Source of the DNA: Perognathus longimembris pacificus
Lineage: Eukaryota > Chordata > Mammalia > Rodentia > Heteromyidae
Reading direction: 5' to 3'
Length of the DNA: 64,000 nt
NCBI RefSeq assembly: GCF_023159225.1
Contig: NC_063163.1
Span: 110,391,885-110,455,884, forward strand
Shown: positions 1-11,506 of the stretch, in pieces
Position numbering within the stretch: position 1 is the stretch's first letter
Layout: every line of letters starts with the position of its first letter
Notes under the pieces: model-generated
Database searches by the model: none
Told to the model about the DNA's origin: nothing
The model's input: the letters and a program-made list of their open reading frames with translations, nothing else
Made by a program: the position numbers and the translations under genes

Positions 1-564
1 TTGTGAGTAGCAAGTTATTGATCTCACCCACGAAAATAAAAGAAAATGAGAAGCAACTTTCTTTTCTTCCAAAGGGGAATTGCTAAATGAAGAACCCACA
101 CAAAGTAGTCATCAAGGAATCATTTGTGTGTTTTTATGGAGTGGTGGTATATACAAATTCATTGTAACGAATTCCTGTGCACACAGAATTCTCTCCAAAT
201 ACTTAGGACTGAGTTGTTTTGTGCTGACTCTATTCCTCCCTCCCATAACATTCAGAAATCTTTACTTTTATCCAAATGAAAATTCTTATCAATGGAGAAG
301 TTCCTCAGTATGTTTGTCTACCTGTGTATGACATTCTAGGACCATCAGAGAGACAGTAGTTACTTTGACCAATCCGTAAGTCACCTGCAGGTCCCCAAAC
401 ACTTCAAGTTGTTTGACTCCAGGAATCTTCCTTGTGACCAATTACTGCTCTCACTGTCTCCCCTTTTGCTGGTTAGTCCTCGCTCTAACCTCCAGAGACC
501 CAGCCAAACCATTATCTCTCTTCTCTCCTCTCTCCTCATCTCTAGATGGATAGATTCTCACCTT
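1..564. other. Intronic sequence, nothing recognised
   Basis: I see no exon, repeat edge or RNA gene here. Open frames are short and lack splice context or recognisable protein similarity. Inferred to lie in a GUCY1A2 intron downstream of the 48-codon exon. Confidence 0.5.
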
Positions 565-785
565 TCAGACCATTGCTTAGACATCGCTTCCCCTGGGAAG
601 CCTCTCCTCAGAAATGTAGGCATCCCTGGCATGACCTGCATTCACCATTCCTCTTCTGCCATCTATACGTCATGTATTTGTTTTTCCCATGACCTGTCTC
701 CTCTGCTTAGTTCCGAACTCTGGGGACGCGAGGGTAGCATCTGTCTGACTCATTCGTTTCCCATACTTTTCAGACACTTCCTGGC
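565..785 (+). repeat. Probable L2 LINE 3'-end relic
   Basis: The stretch around 588-610 (cacttcc/tctgggaagcct-like wording) and the following thymine-rich then purine-rich segment around 670-760 follow the order of the mammalian L2 3' end. It is highly diverged and was identified by eye. Open frames on both strands over it are not genes. Confidence 0.4.
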
Positions 786-930
786 CAAAAGGCAGGGGGG
801 CTCCACAGTTCAATATGAACTCAAGCCACTTCGTTATAAACCTTGGAATAGAAATGAGGCTCTCTAAAGCCACTTGAAATGCATTTTGCATGCTTTAACT
901 AGTTTCTCCTCCTTAAAAAGACAAGGGGAG

Positions 931-1134
931 GGCTGGGAATATGGCCTAGTGGTAAGAGCGCTTGCCTTGTATACATGAAGCCCTGGGTTCGATTCCCCAG
1001 CACCACATATATAGAAAACGGCCAGAAGTGGTGCTGTGGCTCAAGTGGCAGAGTGCTAGCCTTGAGCAAAAGGAAGCCAGGGACAGTGCTCAGGCCCTGA
1101 GTTCAAGGCCCAGGACTGGCCACAAAAAAAAAAA
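931..1134 (+). mobile_element. IDL-Geo dimeric SINE
   Basis: Full-length copy. The left ID-like monomer has a good pol III A box (tggcctagtgg) and B box (ggttcgattcc). The right Geo monomer runs through the gccagaagtgg... and ...ccaggactggc landmarks and ends in an A-rich tail. A near-perfect target-site duplication (caaggggag, 922-930 and 1137-1145) brackets it. Confidence 0.93.
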
Positions 1135-1145
1135 GGCAAGGGGAG

Positions 1146-1984
1146 AGACCTTCCTAAAGCATGTATTAAGGAATCATTTTCCAGAAACTTGTAGAAAGTA
1201 TTTTTGTGTTCTCCTTTACTCTAGTGTTTCTGTCAAGTCAAAAGGTCAACAGTAACCCTTGGATGAATGACACAAGGTAACTCAGGGTTAGGTTTGTGCC
1301 TCTATCCAAGTCATAGTACTTGTTGCCTGCAAGTGTCTACAGCTTTGGCTTGGGCCTTGCAAAACCAGACACGGGGAACCAGGAACACAGCAGAAGGAAG
1401 GCGGGCCAGCTTCAGGAACACAGCTTGGAACACAGCTTTGATAAGGTGTGAGGTGTATGGCAGAAGACTCGGCCCTCACAGCAATTCATTCCTCAGACCC
1501 AGAAAGGAGTCCTCGCTCCTCAACTTAACATGAAGGAGCTGTTAGGAACTTTCGTCCGCCTGGGTTTTAGTTTTCTGTGGCCATATAGCCACACCTATCC
1601 TCTAGTTTGCTTATTCTGATCTCTTTACCTTGTCCATACCCATCTCACAGGATCCTGGCGATCCGACTGTGGGCTGTCTTGCTGTGGACTCGGCTCAACC
1701 AAGTTTGGTCACCAGGCTTTCATATTCTTCCCTTGCTGAGGAGTCTTGGTTCAAATTGTGATTGGAAAGACCACTAGTAGTTTAATCCTGGTCTACATAC
1801 ATATGTTATACATATATGTCTCTCTATATAGATATGTATGTACACACACATAAAAAAATACATATGTTTTTGACCTGGCCTTAAGTGAATCGTTGTTGCT
1901 TTCTGAGCTTTATCATCTCCATTTACACATTATAGTTCTGAGGATAACTCATTATTCCCCTAATTATCCCTAGCATTCAAATGA
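1146..1984. other. Intronic sequence with an AT/CA-rich microsatellite
   Basis: No gene or dispersed repeat recognised. Positions 1797-1866 are an imperfect (TA)/(CA) simple repeat (alternating tatg, tata and cacaca). The overlapping open frames at 1267-1533 and 1288-1479 on opposite strands have no recognisable similarity. Confidence 0.5.
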
Positions 1985-2100
1985 ATACTGACAACTTGCC
2001 ACACGCTTTGATAAGGCTCCGTCATATATTATCTCATTTAATTGCATTATTTTGTTGAATAGATAATCTGGCACCAAAGCCTGCTCTCTTGGATTCTTAG
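1985..2100 (+). repeat. MIR relic
   Basis: The segment follows the MIR order: gacaacttgccac, a ctttgataagg spacer, then tatctcatttaatt and a gaatagataat stretch, ending with a ctgctctctt motif. It is old and diverged. Confidence 0.5.
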
Positions 2101-2780
2101 ATCCATTGTCTCTGAGTGCAGAAACAGCTTAGAAAGCTGCTGTTTATTAATAGAAGACTCCAACAATTGGTATTTTTCCTAAGAAGTACAGTTTTCACAA
2201 CACAAAATTATATTACAAATGTTTGCCTTACAGGTATTGCAGAAATAATTTTAAGTAATCTTTGATTTTAGCAGAATACTGTTCATATCTCTCAGACTTA
2301 CCGTCTTACTGAATTAGTCACTAAATTTTAACTAATATACGTACTTGAAAGCTGATATAGTCTCATACGTATAGAAAGAATATATCCTAAAATTACAATT
2401 CCTTTAGACAGTTTGTCCTAACATCCATTCCTACAAGTTGTTTTAATGAGCAAGAATGGTACTATCAACACAAGAGGGAAGCAATGGCAGGGTATCATTT
2501 TATAGTCTAGAGTATCACATTTCAACATGCAATTATGTTTTGTCACAATATTAGTAAAGTGAATGTTCCCTTCAATAATAGTAATGACTCACATATTTTA
2601 AATCAAAGAGCCATGGTAAAACGGTATTTTATGAGACGAAAAGGTAGTGATAGACATACACATGTTTGATTAGATCCCTGAATCTCTGGTAACTACCAAA
2701 ATAAGGCAGGAGTCCTCTGTTTTCTTCTTGCTTTTGGTACACCTATTCACAGATGAGAGTGTACTCAGGAGCACACAGGG
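2101..2780. other. Intronic sequence, nothing recognised
   Basis: AT-rich single-copy-looking DNA; no exon, repeat edge or RNA gene seen. Confidence 0.5.
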
Positions 2781-3862
2781 GCCAGGCTCAGTGGCTCATG
2801 CCTGTAATCCTGGCTACTCAGAAGGCTGAGATCTGAGGATGGCGATTCAAAGCCATCTCCAGCAAACCGAAAGTAGAGCTGTGGCTTGAAGTGATGCTGG
2901 GGCTCAAAGAGGTAGAGTGCTACCCTTGGGTAAAGAGCTCAGGGACACAGCAGCCCCACTTTTGGGTATCTATCCAAAAGACCACAAACAAAATCACACT
3001 AAAGCCACCAGCACAACAACATTCATCGCAGCACAATCTGTCATAGCTAGAATCTGGAACCAACCCAGACGCCCCTCAGTAGACAAATGGATCAGGAAAA
3101 TGTGGTACATATACACAATAGAATTTTATGCCTCTATCAGAAAGAATGACATTGCCCCATTTGTAAGGAAATGGAAGGACTTGGAAAAAAATTATACTAA
3201 GTGAAGTGAGCCAGAACCAAAGAAACAAGGACTCTATGGTCTCCCTCATAGGGAATAATTAGCACAGGTTTAGGTTAGTCACAGCAGAGGATCACAAGAG
3301 CCCAATAGCGAAACCCTTATGAACACATAAGATGATGCTAAGTGAAATGAACTCCATGTTATGGAAACGATTGTTATATCAGTGTTGTAACTACTTTCAA
3401 CATGCTATGTGTAACTGTAGCTTCTATTATTGATGATCTTCTTGTATCCGCTTCCTGTGGTTGTACCTACACTATCTCTGTATCTTATCTGAGTATATTG
3501 GAAACTGTGTATATTGGTATTAGAACTAGGAAATTGAAAGAGAATACCAAAATCGAGAGACACAGGGTAAAAAAGACAAACAACTACAAAAGCAATACTT
3601 GCAAAACTGTTTGGTGTAAATGAACTGAACAATTCATGGGGGGGAAGGGAAAAGGGGAGAGGGGAGGGAGGAATGAGGGACAAGGTAATAAACAGTACAA
3701 GAAATGTATCCAATGCCTACCGTATGAAACTGTAACCTTTCTGTACATCAGTTTGATAATAAAATTTTTTTTAAAAAAATAAATAAAAAAACAAAACAAA
3801 AAAGAGCTCAGGGACAGAGCCCAGGCCCAAATTCAAGTCCCACAACCAACAAATAAAGAGGA
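2781..3862 (+). mobile_element. Dimeric 7SL-like/Geo SINE split by an L1
   Basis: The left part (2781-2947) starts with a B1/Alu-like 7SL monomer (ggctcatgcctgtaatcctg ... gaggctgag) and enters the Geo right monomer. The Geo monomer resumes at 3801 (agctcagggacagagccc ... ttcaagtccca) after an L1 insertion. The outer ends are approximate. It is older than the L1 nested in it. Confidence 0.85.
2948..3800 (+). mobile_element. 5'-truncated L1 3' end nested in a SINE
   Basis: L1 3' fragment with ORF2 C-terminal codons (PLLGIYPK..., ARIWNQPR..., [17 protein letters not shown]) from 2953 to about 3190. It then has a purine-rich 3' UTR (3636-3690) and a poly(A) signal and tail near 3760-3800. An extra A in the run at 3186-3192 shifts the frame, so ORF2 ends early at about 3202 instead of at its usual SLIGNN end. 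A perfect 16-bp target-site duplication (aaagagctcagggaca, 2932-2947 and 3801-3816) brackets it. The fragment is not functional. Confidence 0.93.
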
Positions 3863-4392
3863 CACAGAAAGTTTGTTTATCCAAACATTCCAAGTGTAGG
3901 TCAACAAGTATTATATACACAAATGGACATGTTCAGTTGAAACCCCCTTGTACAACTATTTGATTTAATCAGTGTAGAGTAGTCAATTCTCAAGGCCATC
4001 AAGAGCATGGAGTTAACTACACCTAGTATCTTGCTTACTGTCTTCATCCCACCCCCTTTCATTGTGCCTCCCATATACAAAGCAAATCAATAAATATGTA
4101 AGTACCAAGCATGCAATCAGAATTTAAATCGTGTATTCACAAACCATATTTTTTTCTTTTAGAACATTAGATGAGATACAGGGCACAGAAAGGTCTTAGA
4201 GTTGATGTTGGCCTAGAAAGACAATAGGCTAAAAGTTTTTTAGAGACACCTATAAGGTGGGATTGCAGCGAACGATTGGAGAGATAGGTGGATGACAAAT
4301 GGATAGCAGATTAGATAGATAAAAGATAACAGAAAGAATGTTATAAGGGAGGATGACCCTAACTCTGGCTTAGTGTGTGAGATATTCTTGGT
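3863..4392. other. Intronic sequence, nothing recognised
   Basis: No exon or repeat recognised. Confidence 0.5.
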
Positions 4393-4407
4393 TAAAATAG
4401 AGGCCAA

Positions 4408-4620
4408 AAGGGGCTGGGGATATAGCCTAGTGGCAAGAGTGCCTGCCTCGGATACACGAGGCCCTAGGTTCAATTCCCCAGCACCACATATACAGAAAAC
4501 GGCCAGAAGTGGCGCTGTGGCTCAAGTGGCGGAGTGCTAGCCTTGAGCGGGAAGAAGCCAGGGACAGTGCTCAGGCCCTGAGTCCAAGGCCCAGGACTGG
4601 CCAAAAAAAAAAAAAAAAAA
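4408..4620 (+). mobile_element. Young IDL-Geo SINE
   Basis: Full-length IDL-Geo with an 18-A tail. The duplication aaaatagaggccaaa (4393-4407 and 4617-4631) is perfect. It carries the variants gatatagcctagtgg, cctcggatacacgagg and gagcgggaagaagcc, shared with the copies at 38787 and 46735. The intact duplication, long tail and shared variants indicate a recent subfamily. Confidence 0.95.
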
Positions 4621-4631
4621 TAGAGGCCAAA

Positions 4632-5404
4632 GGAGAAAGGACAGGTTCTTTTTGGGTCGGCTGGAGGTAGGAGACAAGTTCATGTAAAGGAGCATTAAAT
4701 TTGAATTGGAGACCTTTAAGGTGGTTGTAGAAGTCATGACTAAGGCACATTTAGCAAAAGGTGTGTATTCAACATGGAGGAAAAGAAACTCCCAGGGATT
4801 CATTTGGGACATGTATAGTTAAGAGACTCATAAAATAAAAATCCAGACCAAGAGTCTGAAGTTTTAGAGTAGGCATGTCAGGATTATAAGTCAGAGGAAA
4901 TGTAACTGAGTGTGGGAACAACCAAGAAAGAAATTCATGAGAGTCAAGTGATGAAGCATGGAGCCATAGAAAGATCTCGAAATTCACAAGGCTGTAAAGG
5001 TTGAAGTCATTTCCACAGTGGATCTTCAGTGAGGTCAGGAGAAAGGGCGCTGGGGAGAATAACCTTGTTATTTGGAGAATGAAGTCAAGAGCCAATGCTG
5101 AGAACAGGAAAACAAGTCCAAGAGTTGTCCTATCTTGAGGGTCTCTGAGCCAAGCTGCCTGCCTGGAAGATAGAATCCAGCCATTGGCATTTTTCCACAT
5201 CAGTAAGAAGAGAACATGCAGAGCATGGTCGAAGCCTCTCAGTGAGATGACCTTAATCTCTGGATCTTGGAAGAAAACCACAGTCATGCTTCATTTCTGA
5301 AACCTCTGGAGAATTTGCAGTCTGCTAAACACAACCTTAAGGTCACATTTTTAAATTATTCCTTTGCCCCCAGTCACTGGAAAAGAATTCAAAAAGGAAA
5401 AAAA
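4632..5404. other. Intronic sequence, possible ancient repeat
   Basis: No gene recognised. The minus-strand open frame at 4769-5287 (172 codons) has no recognisable domain and no splice or promoter context. On the plus strand the wording around 4800-4960 (gggacatg...gttaagag...gagtctgaag) resembles an ancient mammalian interspersed repeat whose family I cannot name with confidence. Confidence 0.4.
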
Positions 5405-5408
5405 TAAC

Positions 5409-5466
5409 TATATATATATATATATATACACACATATATACATATATATATATACATATATATACT
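5409..5466. repeat. (TA)n/(TATACA)n microsatellite
   Basis: Alternating ta, with ca interruptions. Confidence 0.95.
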
Positions 5467-5962
5467 TTTGGGGGAAATGCCATAGGTTTTAAATAAAATA
5501 AACCAAAGGGCTATCAACATATTTTGAGAAAGGAGACTTAAAAATCACTTAGGAAGTATGCAGATCATTTCTCTTATCAAGTCTCTTACGGGCTTTCCTT
5601 CTCCACTCCTGTGGTTCGTATCTTACTTGAGGCTCTTATTCTCCTACATGGACTATCATAGTAATATCATAACTTTTCTATCTTATCTCTAGTCTATTTC
5701 TCTTGCAAATTTCCAGTGCTCAGCTCTGGTTCTTTCAAAAACATACACCTGAACAGGTGACTTCCTCAATGAGACGCTCCAGAGAGCTGTAAGTTCCTTC
5801 TGAATAGTTCCAGAAAACTCTAAGTTCCTTCTGCATCTGACTCTAGATGCAAGGAAAACAGTCTTAATGGCCTGCCTTCTCACCTGACGCCTCCACCTTT
5901 ATCACTGTACCTGAACAGTACCATGGGCCCCTGCTGTTCTCTACATTTCCTGAATAGTTCAC
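5467..5962. other. Intronic sequence, nothing recognised
   Basis: No exon or repeat edge recognised. A short local duplication is visible: ccttctgaatagttccagaaaactctaag-like wording recurs in 5790-5840. Confidence 0.5.
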
Positions 5963-6130
5963 ATGTCTGAGTTTTTACACCTGCTATTCCATCTGCTTGA
6001 ACCACTCCCCTGCTTTCATTACCTGATTTCCTACTCAACCTGTTCATCTTCAATATACCCCCTATTTTCTCTCAGTCATGGCCTCCCTGACTTCCTGTCC
6101 TCTTTCCTCCATCCCTTCAGTGGGCAGAGT
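5963..6130 (+). repeat. Probable L2 LINE relic
   Basis: The order acacctgctattccatctgc...ttgaaccactcccc...ctcagtcatggcctccctgac parallels the L2 3' region. It is diverged and was identified by eye. Confidence 0.45.
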
Positions 6131-7061
6131 TTATCATCTCATCTTCTCGGTCATCCTGGCTTATCGCACATTCTTTCTCAGCATATAAAAATTACAGTAG
6201 AGATCTTGAAATTCTATTGCAAAGTGAAATGGACATATCAAAATGAACAACTAAATATGTGGGGGGGGGGGAAACATCATATTCTTACTTTCCCTGTCTC
6301 ATCCATCTGCTACAAAATCACATGTTACAATTTAGTTTCTGAGGGAAAAATCACATAGGGAATGGAAGCCTCACATTTGGAGTGCTCACAGGCAATTGTA
6401 ATCTAAGATTATTTGTCACATTTTTCTCTCAACACCGTAACACTTTCTGTAACACTTGCTTCTCAGAGAAGCAACTTCTAGGCCACCAAAAATATTTCTA
6501 ATCAAGTTTGCCAAAAAAAAAAAAAAACTTTCCCATTTTTCCCCATTAGCACACTTTAAATCCCTCCCTGCAAACCTCTCGTGGTAAAGTGCCTAGCCTT
6601 ACATTAAGGATTTTAAGTTTTAAAACTTAACTTTTTGTGTGGTGTGCTTTGAATGTTGATAGACATAAATGGGGGGTTCGGACAAAGTGATACAGTCTAT
6701 TTATTATGAGATGTAGTCAGAATATTTGGAAGTCATTGTTTCAAGCAACACAAGTGAGCTAAGCATGTTTTATGCACATGAACGCATACGATATTGACAG
6801 GGAGCAGTAAAGAATATGTTCTCCAGATGGTTAAACATGGGCCAAATCAGTACTCTCTCTTTGTACCTTTCCAGAGAGACTTACAGTTACACCTCCTTAA
6901 TGGAAAAAAGAATTTTTTTATTCCTGATTTGTATTAAAATGTGTTGAACTTTTGAGACTAGGTCATGATAGTAGCTGTTTAGTAGACTGAAGACTTAAAA
7001 GACTGGTTCTGAGAGCTCAAGGGGTGTAGAGGATGGGCCACGCTTTCCTCATGTCTGAGTG
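6131..7061. other. Intronic sequence, nothing recognised
   Basis: No exon or dispersed repeat seen. There is a 12-G run at 6260-6271 and an A run at 6513-6526. Confidence 0.5.
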
Positions 7062-7575
7062 GAGTAGTGGAGTGGCAAGAACATAAAAGCCCAGGGGCAG
7101 GGCCCAGGCCCAGAGTTCAAACCCCAGGATTGGGAAAGAAAGAAAATGAGGAAAGAAAGAGAGAGAGACAGAGACAGAGACAGAGACAGAGACAGAGAGA
7201 CAGAGAAGGAAGGAAAGAAGGAAGGAAGGAAGGAAGGAAGGAAGGAAGGAAGGAAGGAAGGAAGGAAGGAAGGAAGGAAGGGGAAGGGAAGGGAGGGAAG
7301 GAAGGAAGGAAGGAAGGAAGGAAGGGAAGGAAGGAAGGAAGGAAGGAAGGAAGGAAGGAAGGAAGGAAGGAAGGAAGGAAGGAACGAAGGAAGGAAGGAA
7401 GGAAGGGAAGGAAGGAAGGAAGGAAGGAAGGAAGGAAGGAACGAAGGAAGGAACGAAGGGAAGGAAGGAAAGGAAGGAGAGAGGAAGGGGGAGAGAGAAG
7501 GAGAGAGGAGAAAGGAAGGGAGAACTGGAGAAATGGAAGGGAAAGAGAGGGAGGGAGAGAGGGAGGGAGATGAAT
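7062..7575 (+). repeat. SINE 3' remnant followed by a large GGAA/GACA satellite
   Basis: Positions about 7085-7133 are the last part of a Geo right monomer (ggggcagggcccaggccc...gagttcaaaccccaggattgg). Directly after it come (GA)n, (GACA)n from 7164 to 7205, then a long (GGAA)n array with aacg and aggg interruptions to about 7480, and a decaying GA-rich skirt to 7575. Two long open frames made of repeated KEGR-type residues are artefacts of the repeat. The satellite probably grew from the SINE tail. Confidence 0.9.
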
Positions 7576-7839
7576 CTACAAACCTTTATTCCAAATATAT
7601 TCCTCTATCTCTTAGAGACTGAAATATTTAGCCATATATACCCTGTAGATTATAACTGGTCAGTCACAATGCATGAATGTGGATAGGGAAAAATAAACTT
7701 CGTAATTATTTTCTATCCTCCCTCATCTAGAAAATGCATCTGAGTTCCCATTTTGCCTGTAAAACAGGCAAAAGGAAAAGGACCATTTAGTAGCAAGTAA
7801 TATTTAAAAGCCTGTTTCAAATGTGCTTCCAACATTTTC
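7576..7839. other. Intronic sequence, nothing recognised
   Basis: No exon or repeat recognised. Confidence 0.5.
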
Positions 7840-7985
7840 ACCTCCTGAAAACCAGAAAGCAGGGATATCACTATCCCCAGAGAAAACTCACAGGAAATAA
7901 AGACTCACACAAGTTCACAGACCCAGCAATTACCAGAGAAAGACCTAAAACCCGAGTCTTTGCACTCTAAATCCTTTGCCCTGTG
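7840..7985 (+). repeat. MIR relic
   Basis: Follows the MIR sense order: ccagaaagcagggatatcactatcccc, then an aaataaagactcacac...gttcacag block, then an acctaaaacccgagtctttgcactcta block. Confidence 0.6.
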
Positions 7986-8688
7986 ATTACAGTGACCTGT
8001 TTTGACACTTGAGAGACAACAGGACAGCCCAAGTTAAAGGTAGAGTTTGTTTACTTCACATCTTTGTCCTTGGCCTGCCTTGGTCCTAAGGATATAATAA
8101 GACTATGCTATAAATCTGAGGGTATTGCTCTAACCCATCTTTTGCTCATAAACTCTCTTTTGTACAATAGAGGGAAAAATACTGTATTTTGGAGAATGTA
8201 AAATCCCATCAATTGCAAAAGGCGTGAGTATTTCTTGTACAACTACGGAAACCCATCCAATCAATTTAAATCATGACAATGCCTTCACCTTGCCTGTAAT
8301 TTCCTTCAACGATTGCTAAAACACTTCTTTTACACTTACCTATAGTTTACTATGTTCATTCTGTGCACACACACGCACATACACACACACACAAAAGATG
8401 AGAAATATACTAACTTAAGATGAGCTTTAAAAAAATGTTCTTCCTAAAGTCCCTCATTGTTAGATTCTAATTATTTTAACTTGTTGCTTGAATTGGAGAT
8501 GTTAGCAGCCATCGTTTTCTACCTATGTTTCCAGTGGCAAGAGGTGTTCCTTTCAAAGGTTCCACTCTTCAGAATGCTTTGAGTTTGGAGCATTTGAAAT
8601 GTTACCAGAAGATGAGCAAAAGTATGATTCCAACAAAAAATAAACCCCGTAGCCTTTGCTTCAAATAATCCTTGTTTGTAGATTTTAA
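7986..8688. other. Intronic sequence with a short (CA)n
   Basis: No exon recognised. Positions 8366-8393 are an imperfect (CA)n. Confidence 0.5.
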
Positions 8689-8700
8689 ACATCTAGGGTT

Positions 8701-8833
8701 GGGGTTGGGAATATGGCCTAGTGGCAAGAGTGCTTGCCTCGTATACATAAAGCCTTGGGTTCGATTCCTCAACACCACATATATAGAAAATGGCCAGAAG
8801 TGGTGCTGTGGCTCAAGTGGTAGAGTGCTAACC
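8701..8833 (+). mobile_element. 3'-truncated, tailless IDL-Geo SINE
   Basis: The complete left monomer (A box tggcctagtgg, B box ggttcgattcc) plus the first ~40 bases of the Geo monomer, stopping at gagtgctaacc. It has no poly(A) or other tail. A perfect 12-bp target-site duplication (acatctagggtt, 8689-8700 and 8834-8845) brackets it, so the shortened form is what was inserted rather than a later deletion. Confidence 0.92.
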
Positions 8834-8845
8834 ACATCTAGGGTT

Positions 8846-9224
8846 GAAGTTGTCCACATGTGTCACTGGGAATATGAAATCTTTGCAGATGTGGACAGCA
8901 ATAACCTGCTTCGGGAAGGCACAAGGCAGCTCTCAGGCATCGCCAAGGTTCAGCGATACTCATCAAACAGGGGACAAACATGTGTTCTAGAACTGCTGAA
9001 ATCACCTACCCGCCTCATATTGTCTTTTAACTTTCCCTTTAAGAACAACAGTGGGATATGTGTATTCAGACACCTGTCAAGTTCCTTCCTGGGAATCAAC
9101 CAAATTAAGATAGAGAAAAACAATGTGCAAAATTAGCTGAGAGTGAACAAAATTCGTTAGAACATGACAGTCGCGATGTATTTTCTACTACTTCTCGTTT
9201 TCTGTGAAATGCCCAGCTTGTACT
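8846..9224. other. Intronic sequence, nothing recognised
   Basis: No exon or repeat recognised. The 154-codon open frame at 8672-9136 starts inside the tailless SINE and has no recognisable domain. Confidence 0.5.
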
Positions 9225-9345
9225 ACCTGCACATAAGGAAACAGAAACTCAGAAAGAGAAAGCAATTTGCTCTCAACAGAAAGACAGCTCCTGCCAGAGC
9301 CCAGATTCCAACCTGAGCCAGCATCTTCCTTCCTCCTGCTCTCTT
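9225..9345 (+). repeat. MIR relic
   Basis: The order ataaggaaacagaaactcag, agaaagcaatttgctc, agctcctgccagagcccaga, ttccaacctgagccagc matches the MIR core and 3' half in sense orientation. Confidence 0.65.
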
Positions 9346-11374
9346 TGGAGTTTCTTACCGTCTTTATTCTTTTTGAAAACTGATTTTTCCTCCTAGTTTT
9401 TTCATCTGTTCTTCCTTCATCTTTGGTTCTTTTTGTTGGTTTGTTTTCTCATTCAACTATGCATTACAGTAAACAATGGGATATCTTAATTGTCAGAGGA
9501 CAATTTCTGTTGTCTTGCCATTCCTGGGGGTGTCTGGCAAGCAACAGCTTCCTTTCTCGTTCAAGAGCCACACCAGTGTTTACCTCCCTATAGGCAAAAC
9601 TTGAGGAGGTGCCTATGTGATCTGCCCAAAGTAGCTCATTTCTACACCATCAAGGACAAGTCCCCCCTCTTGGAGGAGGGACTTCCTATATTCCACCAAT
9701 GAGAAGGGGTTTTCTGTATACACGCACTCCAAGGGACTTCCTTGCTGCAAATAAGCACGGGAATAGAAACAAGTGCTATTGAGGGGAGCCACTGGTAAGG
9801 AGCTTGAAATAATTTCCTGGCAGATTTTTATTTGCCATGGCTAGCCACAGGGCCATGATATGATTAAATATTTGAGGAGTCTGCTCTCATCACGCTATGA
9901 CATTGCTTTCTTGTCTAGCTAAATGATATTTCTTTCGTGTCTAGTTGAACAACCCCAGAGGTGGCCCCTCCTGCTTCCACTCTTTCGCCCTTTGGTGCAG
10001 TGTTGGCCAGTGGAAATTCAACGTAGGCTCCAGAGGTAATCCCCATATGTGATTTAAAATTTTTCTAGTAGACATGTGAAAAAATAAAGCATGATGGAAA
10101 TTAATTGAATCACATTCTACTTAACCTAATGCAAGCAAATAAGTGATCAACTCAAATGGCACTAAATTAACCATTATGAATGACTTTGGAAATCATTCTT
10201 TTTGCAAAGTCTTTGGAATGTGGTGTGTATTTTGCATGCTTAGCACGTATCCATTCAGACTCGCCATATCTGATGTACTGCAAAGCTCATGTGGACAATG
10301 TGGCTCTGAGGGGGACGGACAATGAAGCGCCTCAATGGGCAGAGAAGCTTACATTTATGTTGAATGGAGAACATGGTGTATAACAGATTAGGGAGGTGGG
10401 ATGGTACTGTAAAGCATGGGAGAAGAAGATAAGGAAAAGTGGATAATACTAAAAAATGGGGCTTCCAATGAATTGGTTCTGGTTCTCTGTAAGTACAAAC
10501 CAAATGTGATTGGAAAAAGAAAGTCTGAAGGACCAGAATAAGGTAATATATTTTACACCATGGTCAAAATGATTGTAGAAAAAACAAATGTAATGTTTTT
10601 AAAATGAAAATGGGGTGCTTTGACTGGCACCAATTATGTAGGGCTATTTGGGAAAAGGTTTACAATGGTGATAATAATATAGGACAAATACATATAACCT
10701 TTCCTTATTTTACAGACATGTAAAATAGCCATGAACAGGATAGATTTTTTTGCTGTTCAATAAAATGGCATAATCAAATGCAATGAATTCCTTCAGTACT
10801 TAGTCTAGATAATTGCTGCATGAATTTGATTAACATGCATTTCTACTTAATGCATATAGTGAAAGAGACAAACACTAAATGAAGTTATGACATGTGAACA
10901 TGTAGCAAGGCTACCCATTTTTCTACTCTCACTTTCAGATCTATCATTTGATGAAAAGAAACGACTCTGCTATACCTACTTAGTATTGCTTACCTACCAA
11001 TTACCACCTTTCAACTGCATGCCACTTAAGGCATTTTATCACAGTTGACATTGTTACCGAAACACAGTAGCAAAATCAAATAAGGCAGGGAAAGAGTGGG
11101 CATAAAAATTAATAAGGGCCAGAAGAGGCACATGGAATTATCAACAAATGAATTTTCAACAGGTGAAGAGTTTTAGGATATTTTGAACATGTTTCAGGAA
11201 GATACAATTTTGATATTATTTTGATATTTGTTCATGTGTTTTCTTTCTTTAGGCTTGAATAGTAAGTCACAGTATATATATTGAGCTGTAATAGGTTCCC
11301 CCTTACTGCCATAGTGTCATACTGCTGAATTGCTACCACCCAGACTAGAATCCTGGGAGTAGTACTATATCTAA
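9346..11374. other. Two kilobases of intron without young repeats
   Basis: I see no exon, SINE, LINE or LTR edge. Short open frames at 9490-9702 and 10143-10383 have no recognisable similarity. Confidence 0.5.
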
Positions 11375-11379
11375 TCAAC

Positions 11380-11438
11380 CTAGTCCTTCCTTCTCTTCCT
11401 TCCTTCCATCCTTCCTTCCTTCCTTCCTTCCTTTTCTT

Positions 11439-11489
<51 letters not shown>
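11380..11489. repeat. (TTCC)n then (CT)n microsatellite
   Basis: Pyrimidine-rich repeats lie directly beyond the poly(T) end of the minus-strand SINE that follows, so they occupy the SINE's tail side. Confidence 0.93.
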
Positions 11490-11492
<3 letters not shown>

Positions 11493-11506
11493 CCCTCCCC
11501 ATTTCC

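Noticed and set aside
409..867. A 152-codon plus-strand frame
   Set aside because: It overlaps a probable L2 relic and has a second open frame opposite; no domain seen.
4769..5287. A 172-codon minus-strand frame, the longest outside clear repeats
   Set aside because: No recognisable domain, hydrophobic filler composition, no consensus splice sites, and the DNA looks partly like an ancient repeat. A protein search would settle it.
7067..7622. Two long plus-strand open frames of repeated Lys/Glu/Gly/Arg
   Set aside because: They are translations of a (GGAA)n satellite, open in more than one frame, with no splice or promoter context.
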